Part shown: positions 1-8,900 of the stretch, in pieces
How the letters are laid out: every line of letters starts with the position of its first letter
Numbering within the stretch: the stretch's first letter is position 1
Source of the DNA: Actinokineospora baliensis
GTDB taxonomy: Bacteria > Actinomycetota > Actinomycetes > Mycobacteriales > Pseudonocardiaceae
DNA: 64,000 bases
Assembly: GCF_016907695.1 (NCBI RefSeq)
Contig: NZ_JAFBCK010000001.1
Span: forward strand, 62,001 to 126,000
Direction: 5' to 3'
Program-made: the position numbers and the translations under genes
Notes under the pieces: generated by a model
Database searches by the model: none
The model's input: the letters and a program-made list of their open reading frames with translations, nothing else
What the model was told of the DNA's origin: nothing

Positions 1-1570
1 TTCCCGCTTTGCCCGCCGTGACCGCCGGGTGCGGTGTCGCGTCCACGAGCGCCGACAAACCTTCGCGCAGCGAGTCGGTGGAGTCGGCGACCACCACGGC
101 CCGGTGCTCGAAGGTGCTGCGCCTGCTCAGGGTGTGCGCGACGTCGGGTAGCGCGTCGGTCAGGTTCGCCCGCAGAGCCTCGGCTTGCGCGCGCAGGGCC
201 TGCTCCGAGCGAGCCGACACGACGAAGGGCAAGGGCCGTCCGGCCGCTGAGGTGGTCTGCTCGGCGGGATCACCCGGGACATGCACTGCCTCCTCGACCA
301 CGAGGTGCGCGTTCGTTCCGCTGGCGCCGAAGGACGACACCCCGGCCCGGCGCGGCCGCCCGGTGGCAGGCCACGGCGTGGTGTCGGTGAGCAGGTCAAC
401 GGCTCCAGCCGTCCAGTCGACCTGGGTGGTGGGGGCGTCGATGTGCAGTGTCTTGGGCAGGATCCCGTGCCGCAGCGCCATGACCATCTTGATCACGCCT
501 GCGGCACCGGAGGCGGCCTGGGTGTGTCCGAGGTTGGACTTCACCGCGCCCAGCAGCAGCGGGCGCTCGCGGTCGCGCCCGTAGGTGGCCAGCAACGCTT
601 GGGCCTCGATCGGGTCGCCGAGCGTCGTACCGGTCCCGTGCGCCTCGACCGCGTCCACATCGGATAGTGAGAGGCCGGCCGCGGCGACGGCTTCCCGGAT
701 GACCCGCTGCTGCGACGGCCCGTTCGGCGCGGTCAAGCCGTTGGACGCGCCATCGGAGTTGACCGCGCTGCCCCGCACCACGGCCAAGACCTGGTGCCCG
801 TTGCGCTGGGCGTCCGAGAGCCGCTCGACCAGCAGCAACGCCGCGCCCTCACCCCAGCCGGTCCCGTCGGCGGCGTCGGCGAACGCCTTGCACCGACCGT
901 CCTGGGCGAGCCCGCTCAACCGGCTGAACTCGACGAACGGGCCCGGCGTGGACATCACCGACACGCCACCGGCCAGCGCCAGGTCGCACTCGCCCGACCG
1001 CAGCGACCGCGCGGCCAGGTGCAGCGCCACCAGCGACGACGAGCACGCCGTGTCGACCGTCAGCGCGGGCCCTTCGAACCCGAGGGTGTAGGCGACCCGG
1101 CCGGACAGGATGCTGGCGGTCGCGCCCGCGAGCAGGTGCCCCTCGACGTCCTCTTCCGCGCTGAGCAACAGGTAGCTGTAGTCCTGGCCGTTGCTGCCCG
1201 CGAACACGCCGGTCCGGCTGCCCCGCAAGTCGTGCGGGTCGATACCGGCTCGTTCCACCGCCTCCCAGGCGGTCTCGAGCAACAGCCGCTGCTGCGGGTC
1301 CATCGCGATGGCTTCGCGCGGGGAGATCCCGAAGAACGCGGGGTCGAAGTCGGCGGCCTCGTGCAGGAACCCACCCGCCTGGACGTAGGACGTGCCGCCG
1401 TCCGCGTCCTCGGCGAACAGCTCCGCCAGGTCCCACCCCCGGTCGGTGGGGAACGCGGAGATCGCCTCGTCGCCCGCCAGCAGAAGCCGCCACAGGTCTT
1501 CCGGCGACGCGATGCCGCCGGGGAACCGGCAGGCCATGCCGATGATCGCGATCGGCTCGTCGGTGGCGAT
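1..1570 (-). other. Module A2 (partial): KS and start of KS-AT linker
   Basis: Ketosynthase that would accept the chain from ACP A1 for decarboxylative Claisen condensation. It starts at [15 protein letters not shown] (near 1555) and has DTACSSS with the nucleophilic Cys codon at 1043-1045, EAHGTGT and KSNLGH for the two histidines, and SGTNAH near 310-330 closing the domain. The window ends in the linker just before the AT GQGSQ motif, so the extender unit and reduction level of this module cannot be read. Confidence 0.93.
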
Positions 1571-4500
1571 CCGCGCGGTGGTCTCGACCTCGCGGGTGGT
1601 GCCGGTCAACTCAGCGGCCAGGTATTCGGCCAGGGACGCGGGTTTGGGGTAGTCGAACACCAGGCCCGCGGTGAGTGCGAGACCGGTCGCGGTGGCGAGC
1701 CGGTCGCGGACCTCGACCGCGGTCAGTGAGTCGACACCCAAGTCCTTGAACGGCAACTGCGCGCCGATGTCTTCCGGGCCCCGGTACCCCAGGACCGCGG
1801 CGACCTCGGCGCGGACCAGGTCGAGCAGGACGCCGGTGCGGTCGCCCTCCGGCAGGTCGGCGAGCCGGGTCCGCCACTGGGCGCGCAGGTCACCGGCGTC
1901 GACCGGGGTGGTGTCGGCGGCCTCGGGGAGGTCGGCGAGCAGTCGGCTGGGGCGGGTGCTGGTGAACGCGGGCGCGAAGGTGGTCCAGTCGACGTCGGCG
2001 ACGGTGAGGTCGGTGCGGCTGTCGAGTGTCCTGCCGAGCGCGGTGAGGGCTTTCACCGGGGACATCGGGCGCAGGCCTCGGCGCAGGAGTTGGTCGTGGC
2101 TCTGCGCGGCCATACCAGCGCCCTCCCACGGCCCCCACGCGACCGACACGGCGGGCAACCCCCTGGCACGCCTGGATTCCGCCAGTGCATCGAGGTAGGC
2201 GTTCGCGGCGGCGTAGGCGCCCTGACCGCCACCACCCCAGGTCGCCGCGACGGAAGAGAAGTAGACGAATTCGGCCTTGGGCAACAGTTCGTCGAGCAGC
2301 GCGGCACCCTCGACCTTGGCCCGCAAGACATCGGCGAACTCGGCGAGCCCGGTCTCGTTCAGCGGAACGAGGTCGCTGACCCCGGCCGCGTGAACGACGG
2401 TTCCGATCTCGTGCCCGGCGACGAACGCTGCCACCTGTTCGCGGTCGGCGACGTCCAGCGGAAACTCAGTGCTGCCGCGGCTGGCGAGGATGACCTTCTC
2501 GGCACCGCGCTCGGTGAGCCACTGGGCGACGTGCGTGCCCAAAGCACCGGTGCCACCGGTGACCAGGACCGTTCCGCGCGGCGACCACGGGGTGCCGACG
2601 GGCGGTGTCGCCCGGACCAAGCGCCGCCCGAACACCCCGGTCGACCGGATCGCGACCTGGTCCTCACCACTGGAGACCACCGCGAGCAGCGCGGCCACGG
2701 CGCGGTCGTCGGGGTTGGGCATGTCGACCACGCCGCCCCAGCGAGCACCCAACTCGAGTGCCGCGACGCGACCCATCCCCCACAGCTGCGCCTGCCCAGG
2801 AGCGGTGAGCCGGTCCGCACGACCGACCGACACCGCGCCCCGGGTGACCATCCACAAGGGAGCGTCGATCGCCGCGTCACCGAGGGCTTGCACCAGGATC
2901 AGGTTCGCCACCTGCCCCGCGCTCATCGGCGGGTACTCGGTGTGCGGGGCGCTGTCGTCGGCGAGCAGCGAAAGCACGGCGGTGAAGCCCATGCCCGCGA
3001 TGTCCCGCAACCGCGCGGCCACCGACCAGCGGTCCACCTCCGTGCGCGCCAACGGCAACTCGACCACGTCGACGCCGTGCCCGCGCAGCGCGCGGACCGT
3101 GCTGATCACCGACTTGTCGTCGGCCTTCGCGCTGGGGACGACCACGAGCCAAGTGCCGGGCGCGCGCGGCGCCAAGCCGGTGAGCGGGGTCCAGGTGGCC
3201 CGGTACGACCAGGTGTCGACCTCGGCGCGGTCCCGAACGCCTCGGCGCCAGTCGAGCAGGGCGGGCAGGACGGCGCGGACGGCATCCTCGTCGGTGCGCA
3301 GGGCCGCGGCGAGCGCGGTGGGGTCGGCGCGGTCGACGGTGGACCAGAAGTCGTTGTCCGAGGTGTCGGCGTCGGTTGTCGCGGCGGCGAGCCAGTAGCG
3401 GTCGCGGCGGAAGGCGTAGGTGGGCAGCGGCACGACCCGACCGCCCCACGGCTCGAACACGGCCCGCCAGTCGACGGGGACACCGGCGACGTGGGCGCGG
3501 GAGATCCCGGTGAGCAGTGCGTCGACCTCGTCGCGGTCCCGCCGCGACAGCGCCACGGCCCCGTCGACCATGGCCGAGAGCGCGCCGTCCGGGCCGACCT
3601 CGACGAACTTGGTGACCCCGGCGGCGCGCAACTGGTCAACCGCGGTGGCGAAGCGGACCGGCTGGCGCACCTGCTGGACCCAGTACTCGGCGGGGGCGTC
3701 GACCAGCAGCTCACCGGACACGGAGGACACGACGGGCAGGGCAGCCCGGGTGAAGGTGACCCCGGCCAGCGCGGCCCTGAACTCGGGCAGCATCGGGTCC
3801 ATCAGCCGCGAGTGGAACGCGTGCGACACCGCCAGGTCCTTCACCCGGCGACCTTGTTCGACAATCCTACTTTTGAACTGTTGAACAATCCCACAATCCC
3901 CGGATACCACAATCGAACGATCCGAGTTCACCGCCGCGAGGTCGACCCCCTCGGGGAGTTCGATCTCGGACTCGGCGGCCTCGATGGCGAGCATGGCCCC
4001 GCCCTCGGGCAGCGCGCCCATGAGCCGGGCCCGGGCGGAGACCAGGGTGCAGGCGTCGTCCAGGGACAGGATCCCGGCGACGTGGGCGGCGGCGATCTCA
4101 CCGATGGAGTGGCCGACCAGGTAGTCGGGCCGGATCCCCCAGGACTGCAGCAGCCGGAACAGGGCGACCTCGAAGGCGAAGATCGCGGGCTGGGCGTGCT
4201 CGGTCCGGTCCAGGTCACCCAGCTCACCGAACCGGGAAAGCACCTCGGCGTGCGCGTCGGCGAACACGCTGAACGCGGCGGCGAGCCGTTCGCCCATCCC
4301 CGCGCGCTGAGCGCCCTGCCCGGTGAACAGGAACGCGGTACGCCCATCGTCCGCGGTACCCGCGACCACGGTTCCCGCTGGTCGACCGGCGGCTATGGCC
4401 CGCAACCCGTCGACGAGGCCGTCGCGGTCGGCGGCCAGCACGACCGCGCGGTGCTCGAGCGCGGCGCGGGCGGTGGCGAGGGTGTGCCCGACGTCGAGCA

Positions 4501-5938
4501 CGGACCCGTCGAGCGACCCGAGCAGCCGGTGCGCCTGTTCCCGCAAGACCTCTGGCGTGTGCGCCGATACCAGGCAGGGCACCAGCGCGGGGGCGGATCC
4601 CGCCGCCGCGGGTTCCGAATCCACACTGGACAAGATGGCGTGCGCGTTGGTGCCGCTCATGCCGAACGAGGACACGCCGATCCGGCGCGGCCGGTCGACC
4701 TGGGGCCATGACCGCGACGCGGTCAGCAGCCGCAGCCCGGTCCAGTCGATGTGCGGGGAGGGTTCCTCGGCGTGCAGGGTCATCGGTAGTTCGCCGTGCC
4801 GAAGCGCCAGCACCGACTTGATCACCCCGGCGACACCGGCGGCGGCCTGGGTGTGCCCGATGTTGGACTTGATCGACCCCAGCCACAGCGGCTCGGCGCG
4901 GTCACGGCCGTACGCCGCCGCCAACGCCTGCGCCTCGATCGGGTCGCCGAGCACGGTCCCGGTCCCGTGCGCCTCCACAGCGTCCACATCGGACGGCGTG
5001 AGACCCGCGGCGGTCAGCGCGGCCCGGATCACCCGCTGTTGCGACGGCCCGTTCGGCGCGGTCAGCCCGTTGGACGCCCCGTCGGCGTTCACCGCGGTCC
5101 CGCTGACCACGGCCAACACCTCGTACCCGCGCCGACGGGCCTCCGAAAGCCGGGTCAGCACCAGGACTCCAGCGCCTTCGCCCCACCCGGTGCCGTCGGC
5201 GTCGGCGGAGAACGCCTTGCAGCGCCCATCCCCCGCCAGCCCGCCCTGAGCGCCGAACTCGCTGTAGAGCCCCAGCCCGGCCATCACGGTGACCCCCGCG
5301 GCCAGCGCCACCGAGCACTCGTCGGCCTGCAGCGCCTTGACCGCCAAGTGCAGCGCCACCAACGAAGACGAGCACGCGGTGTCCACAGTGACCGCAGGAC
5401 CCTCAAGCCCCAGCGCGTAGGCGACCCGACCGGACACGACGCTGGCGGCACTGCCGGTCAGCAAGTGCCCTTCAGCGCCCTCCGGCAACTCAAGGCCGAT
5501 CCCGTAGTTCGACGCGCCCGCGCCCGCGAACACACCGGTCCGGCTCCCGCGCAGCGACAACGGGTCGATACCAGCGCGCTCCAACGCCTCCCAGGCGACC
5601 TCCAGCAACACCCGCTGCTGCGGGTCCATGGTCAGCGCCTCGCGGGGGCTGATGCCGAACAGCGCCGCGTCGAACCGGTCGGCGTCGTCGAGGAAACCGC
5701 CGCGCACGGCGACCGGGTCGGCGTCGATCCCGCGGCCGTCGGGGAACCCGGTGACCGCGTCACGGCCGTCGCGGACGAGGTCCCACAGGTCCTCCGGTGT
5801 GCGCACGCCGCCCGGGTAGCGGCACCCCATGCCAACGACCGCGACGGGTTCCCGCAGCGCCGCCAGCCGCTCGCGGGTGTCCGCGAGGTCGGCGGTGACC
5901 CGCTTGAGGTACCGCAGGAGCTTCTCGTCGTCAGCCAT
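1..5938 (-). CDS. Type I modular PKS (gene A), modules A1 and partial A2; 3' end beyond window
   Basis: Multimodular polyketide synthase subunit; 1979 residues are visible and the C-terminal part runs off the left edge. The ATG at 5938 opens MADDEKLLRYLKRVTADL, a coiled-coil N-terminal docking domain, and has GGAGG 8 bases upstream. Order of domains (approximate residues): docking 1-28, KS 30-440, malonyl-type AT 534-840, dimerisation-like AT-KR linker about 850-910, KR with Rossmann core from 1122, ACP 1364-1440 with GVDSLTAV, then the second KS 1458-1877 and the start of its KS-AT linker. The reading frame is open to base 2. It begins 55 bases after the stop of gene B and is probably co-transcribed with it. 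By docking logic it receives the chain from B. KS, AT, KR and ACP motifs are intact, so a working extension module is expected. Whether the gene ends in a thioesterase cannot be seen. Confidence 0.96.
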   Translation of the reverse strand, partial: MADDEKLLRYLKRVTADLADTRERLAALREPVAVVGMGCRYPGGVRTPEDLWDLVRDGRDAVTGFPDGRGIDADPVAVRGGFLDDADRFDAALFGISPREALTMDPQQRVLLEVAWEALERAGIDPLSLRGSRTGVFAGAGASNYGIGLELPEGAEGHLLTGSAASVVSGRVAYALGLEGPAVTVDTACSSSLVALHLAVKALQADECSVALAAGVTVMAGLGLYSEFGAQGGLAGDGRCKAFSADADGTGWGEGAGVLVLTRLSEARRRGYEVLAVVSGTAVNADGASNGLTAPNGPSQQRVIRAALTAAGLTPSDVDAVEAHGTGTVLGDPIEAQALAAAYGRDRAEPLWLGSIKSNIGHTQAAAGVAGVIKSVLALRHGELPMTLHAEEPSPHIDWTGLRLLTASRSWPQVDRPRRIGVSSFGMSGTNAHAILSSVDSEPAAAGSAPALVPCLVSAHTPEVLREQAHRLLGSLDGSVLDVGHTLATARAALEHRAVVLAADRDGLVDGLRAIAAGRPAGTVVAGTADDGRTAFLFTGQGAQRAGMGERLAAAFSVFADAHAEVLSRFGELGDLDRTEHAQPAIFAFEVALFRLLQSWGIRPDYLVGHSIGEIAAAHVAGILSLDDACTLVSARARLMGALPEGGAMLAIEAAESEIELPEGVDLAAVNSDRSIVVSGDCGIVQQFKSRIVEQGRRVKDLAVSHAFHSRLMDPMLPEFRAALAGVTFTRAALPVVSSVSGELLVDAPAEYWVQQVRQPVRFATAVDQLRAAGVTKFVEVGPDGALSAMVDGAVALSRRDRDEVDALLTGISRAHVAGVPVDWRAVFEPWGGRVVPLPTYAFRRDRYWLAAATTDADTSDNDFWSTVDRADPTALAAALRTDEDAVRAVLPALLDWRRGVRDRAEVDTWSYRATWTPLTGLAPRAPGTWLVVVPSAKADDKSVISTVRALRGHGVDVVELPLARTEVDRWSVAARLRDIAGMGFTAVLSLLADDSAPHTEYPPMSAGQVANLILVQALGDAAIDAPLWMVTRGAVSVGRADRLTAPGQAQLWGMGRVAALELGARWGGVVDMPNPDDRAVAALLAVVSSGEDQVAIRSTGVFGRRLVRATPPVGTPWSPRGTVLVTGGTGALGTHVAQWLTERGAEKVILASRGSTEFPLDVADREQVAAFVAGHEIGTVVHAAGVSDLVPLNETGLAEFADVLRAKVEGAALLDELLPKAEFVYFSSVAATWGGGGQGAYAAANAYLDALAESRRARGLPAVSVAWGPWEGAGMAAQSHDQLLRRGLRPMSPVKALTALGRTLDSRTDLTVADVDWTTFAPAFTSTRPSRLLADLPEAADTTPVDAGDLRAQWRTRLADLPEGDRTGVLLDLVRAEVAAVLGYRGPEDIGAQLPFKDLGVDSLTAVEVRDRLATATGLALTAGLVFDYPKPASLAEYLAAELTGTTREVETTARIATDEPIAIIGMACRFPGGIASPEDLWRLLLAGDEAISAFPTDRGWDLAELFAEDADGGTSYVQAGGFLHEAADFDPAFFGISPREAIAMDPQQRLLLETAWEAVERAGIDPHDLRGSRTGVFAGSNGQDYSYLLLSAEEDVEGHLLAGATASILSGRVAYTLGFEGPALTVDTACSSSLVALHLAARSLRSGECDLALAGGVSVMSTPGPFVEFSRLSGLAQDGRCKAFADAADGTGWGEGAALLLVERLSDAQRNGHQVLAVVRGSAVNSDGASNGLTAPNGPSQQRVIREAVAAAGLSLSDVDAVEAHGTGTTLGDPIEAQALLATYGRDRERPLLLGAVKSNLGHTQAASGAAGVIKMVMALRHGILPKTLHIDAPTTQVDWTAGAVDLLTDTTPWPATGRPRRAGVSSFGASGTNAHLVVEEAVHVPGDPAEQTTSAAGRPLPFVVSARSEQALRAQAEALRANLTDALPDVAHTLSRRSTFEHRAVVVADSTDSLREGLSALVDATPHPAVTAGKAG
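1610..5860 (-). other. Module A1: KS-AT(malonyl)-KR(A1)-ACP
   Basis: Adds one malonyl-derived unit and reduces it to a hydroxyl. The AT has GHSIGE (about 4097-4114) and HAFHS (about 3811-3828), the malonyl-CoA signature. The KR has TGGTGALG (about 2540-2575), a catalytic Ser/Tyr/Asn set in FSSVAATWGGGGQGAY, a Trp in the A-type position and Gln three before the Tyr, so A1-type L-hydroxyl is inferred. Between AT and KR (about 3210-3400) is a FWSTVDRADPTALAAAL-like helical stretch typical of the dimerisation element of DH-less modules. The KS has an unusual N-terminal loop: the common FPTDRGWDL is replaced by FPDGRGIDAD and the Asp-Pro-rich loop is shortened. Confidence 0.9.
3854..3926 (-). repeat. 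AT-rich rare-codon patch, copy in AT of A1
   Basis: Divergent copy of the patch family. It encodes CGIVQQFKSRIVEQG in place of [15 protein letters not shown], so the internal tandem repeat is partly eroded. No inverted partner is seen on the other side of HAFHS. Confidence 0.8.
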
Positions 5939-5946
5939 GTCGGGGT

Positions 5947-5951
5947 CCTCC
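5947..5951 (-). promoter_or_regulatory. Ribosome binding site of gene A
   Basis: GGAGG on the minus strand, 8 bases before the ATG at 5938. It fixes the start at MADDEKLL and lies inside the 55-base B-A spacer, which shows no terminator, consistent with co-transcription. Confidence 0.8.
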
Positions 5952-5993
5952 ACCACATCCGTTCCGGTCGGGGCTGCTGGGTTCAGGCCGTGG

Positions 5994-8900
5994 TCACGAC
6001 ACGCCGAGTTCCTTGTCGATGAAGTCGAAGACGTCGTCGGCCGACGCCGAGTCCAGTCGGCCCGCCGCGCCCCCGGTGACGGTGTCCAGCAGCGCCCGCA
6101 GCCGCTCGGCCAGCGCGCTGCCCGCGAGGGCACCGACCGGCAGCGCCTGGACGGTCGCGCTGAGCCGGTCGAGGTCGGCCAGCGCGGCGGCCCCCGGGTC
6201 GACACCGCCGAACAGCTCGGTCCAGAGCCGGTCGGCGAGCTCGGCCGGGGTCGGGTGGTCGAACACCAGCGTCGCGGGCAGCCGCAGGTCGGTGGCCCCG
6301 GTGAGCCGGTTGCGCAGCTCGACGCCGGTGAGGGAGTCGAAACCGAGTTCCTTGAACGCTCGCTGCCCCCCGACGGCGGTGGCGTCGCTGTGGCCGAGGA
6401 CGGCGGCGGCGTTGTCGCGGACCAGGTCGACCAGGGTCCGGCGCTGCTCGGGTTCTGGGAGCCTGGCGAGTCGGTCGCCGAGGTCGAGCGGGGTCGCGGC
6501 ACTCGCCTTGGCCCTGGTCGGGGTGGTCGGCCGGACGAGGCCGCGCAGCAGCGGCGGGACGTCCACAACGGCCTTGAGGTCGAGCGGCATCGGCACCAAG
6601 TGCGCGTCGGGCAAGGCCAACGCGGTGTCGAACAGGGCCATGCCGCGCTCGGCGGAGATCGTGCCGCCCGCGCGGGCCTGGTGCGTGCCCCCGAGGTGCC
6701 CGGTCATCGTGCTGGCCTGCTCCCACAGGCCCCACGCCAGCGACTGGGCGGGGAGCCCACGGGCCCGGCGGCGTTGTGCCAGGGCGTCGAGGACGGCGTT
6801 CGCTGCGGCGTAGTTCGCCTGGCCCGCGGTGCCGAGAGTGGCTGACGCGGAGGAGTACAGGACGAAGAACGCCAGGTCGTGGTGGGCGGTGAGCTCGTCG
6901 AGCAGCAATGCGGCGGTGACCTTGGGGCGCAGGACGGCGGCGAGGCGGTCCGGGGTGAGCGAGCCGAGCACGCCGTCGTCGAGGACACCGGCGGCGTGGA
7001 CGACACCGGTGAGGGTGACGCCGTCCAGCAACGCCTCGACAGCGGCGCGATCGGTGACGTCGCAGGCGACCGCACGGGCCTGCTCCGGTATGTCCGCCGG
7101 GGCGTTGCCGCTGCGGCTGACCAGGAGCACGTCCCGCACGCCGTGCTCGTCGACCAGGTGCTGGGCCAGGAACCCGGCGAGGACGCCGCTGCCGCCGGTG
7201 ATCAGAACCGTGCCGTCGGGGTCGAGCGGGGTGGGCAGCGTGAAGACGTTCTTGCCGACGTGCCGGGCTCCCGCGATGTGCCGGAACGCGGCGGGGGCTT
7301 GGCGCAGGTCCCACGCGGTCACCGGGAGCAGGTCCAGCGCGCCCCGGTCGAACAGCGCGAGCACCTCGGCGAGGATCTCGCCCAGTCGGTCCGGACCGGC
7401 TTCGACCAGGTCGAACGCGCGGTAGTTGGGCACGTCGACGCGGATGTCGGTCTTGCCCATCTCGATGAAGCGGCCCTCCGGCGCGAGCAGCCGCAGCGAC
7501 GCGTCGACGTACTCGCCCGCCAGGGAGTTGAGCACCACGTCGAAGCCGCGGCCGTCGGTGGCGGCGCGCAGCCGCGGTTCGAAGTCGAGGGACCGCGACG
7601 AGGCGAGGTGCTCGTCGTCGAGACCGGTCGCGGGCCACTTCGCCGGGCTGGCCGTGCCGAACGGCTCAGCGCCGAAGTGCCGGACCAGCTGGACCGCCGC
7701 CATCCCGACCCCACCGGAGGCGGCGTGCACGAGCACGGTGTCGCCCTTGGCCATGCCGCCCAGGTCGACCAGGCCGTAGTAGGCGGTGAGGAACGGGGTG
7801 GGGACCGAGGCGGCCGCCGCGAAGCTCCACTGTGGACGCATCCGCGCGAGCGCGCGGCGGTCGGTGGTGGCCTCGGTCCCGAAGCAGGTGGTGAAGACAC
7901 CGAACACGCGGTCGCCCGGCTCCAGGTCGAGCACGTCGGCGCCGACCTCGAGCACGACGCCAGCGCCCTCGGTTCCCATGCCCTGCTGGTCGGGTACCAG
8001 GCCGAGGGTGATCGCGACGTCGCGGAAGTTGACGCCCATTGCCCGCATGGCGACCCGGACCTCGTTCGGACCGAGTTCGCGTGGCGGGTCCGGCACGAAC
8101 GCGAGGTTGTCGATGGTGCGGTCCCCGACGACGTCGAGCCTGGTGCCCGGTCGGGGATCGAGCGCCGGGGCGGTGACGCGGGCGAGGCGCGCGGCAAGCA
8201 CCTGGCCGCGGCGGATCGCGACCTGCGGTTCGCCGGTGGCCAGCGCGGCCGGGAGCGCGGCGCGGGAGTCGGGGTGTTCGTCGAGGTCGACTGTGGCGAA
8301 GCGACCGGGGTTCTCGCTGGCGGCCGAGCGGAACAGGCCGTGCACCGCAGCACCCGCGAGGTCGTCGACGTGCTCGCCGGGGGCGGTCGCGGTCGCGTGC
8401 CGGGTGAGCGCGACCAGGCGGGAGTCCGCCACGCGGGGGTCGAGCGCCCAGTCTTGTGCGGTGATCAGGGCCTCGAGGGCGGCTTGCTCCGGCGTGGCGG
8501 CCGTCGGTGACCAGATGACGTGCGCCGGGACCGGGTCGGCGAGTTCGTGCGCGTACTCGGCGAAATCGGCCGATTCGCTTGCGGTGACAGGAATCCAGTC
8601 GACGCGGTAGAGGGATTCGGTGTCGACGACGGCGGTCAGCGGGCGCAGCACCAGGGAATCGATGGTGATGACGGGGGTGCCGTGCGGGTCTGTGGCGGTG
8701 ACGGCGATGCTGTCGGCGCCGATCGGGCTGATCCGCACACGCAGAGCGGTCGCACCGGTCGCGTGCAGGGTGACCCCGGTCCACGCGAAGGGCAACAGGG
8801 TGCCGCCGCCGAGGAGACCACCGAGTGTCGCCGCGTGCAGTGCCGAGTCGAGCAGGGCCGGGTGGATGCCGAAGCCGCTGGTGTCGGCGAGTTCGACCTC

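Noticed and set aside
2090..4711. Long plus-strand open frame (873 codons)
   Set aside because: Antisense to intact KS/AT/KR/ACP coding; the translation is Arg/Gly/Pro/Asp/Gln-rich with no domain motifs. Such shadows are expected in very GC-rich DNA.
5983..7638. Minus-strand frame of 551 codons overlapping the end of gene B
   Set aside because: Out of frame with the PKS ER-KR-ACP coding that occupies the same bases; extremely Arg-rich with no motif.
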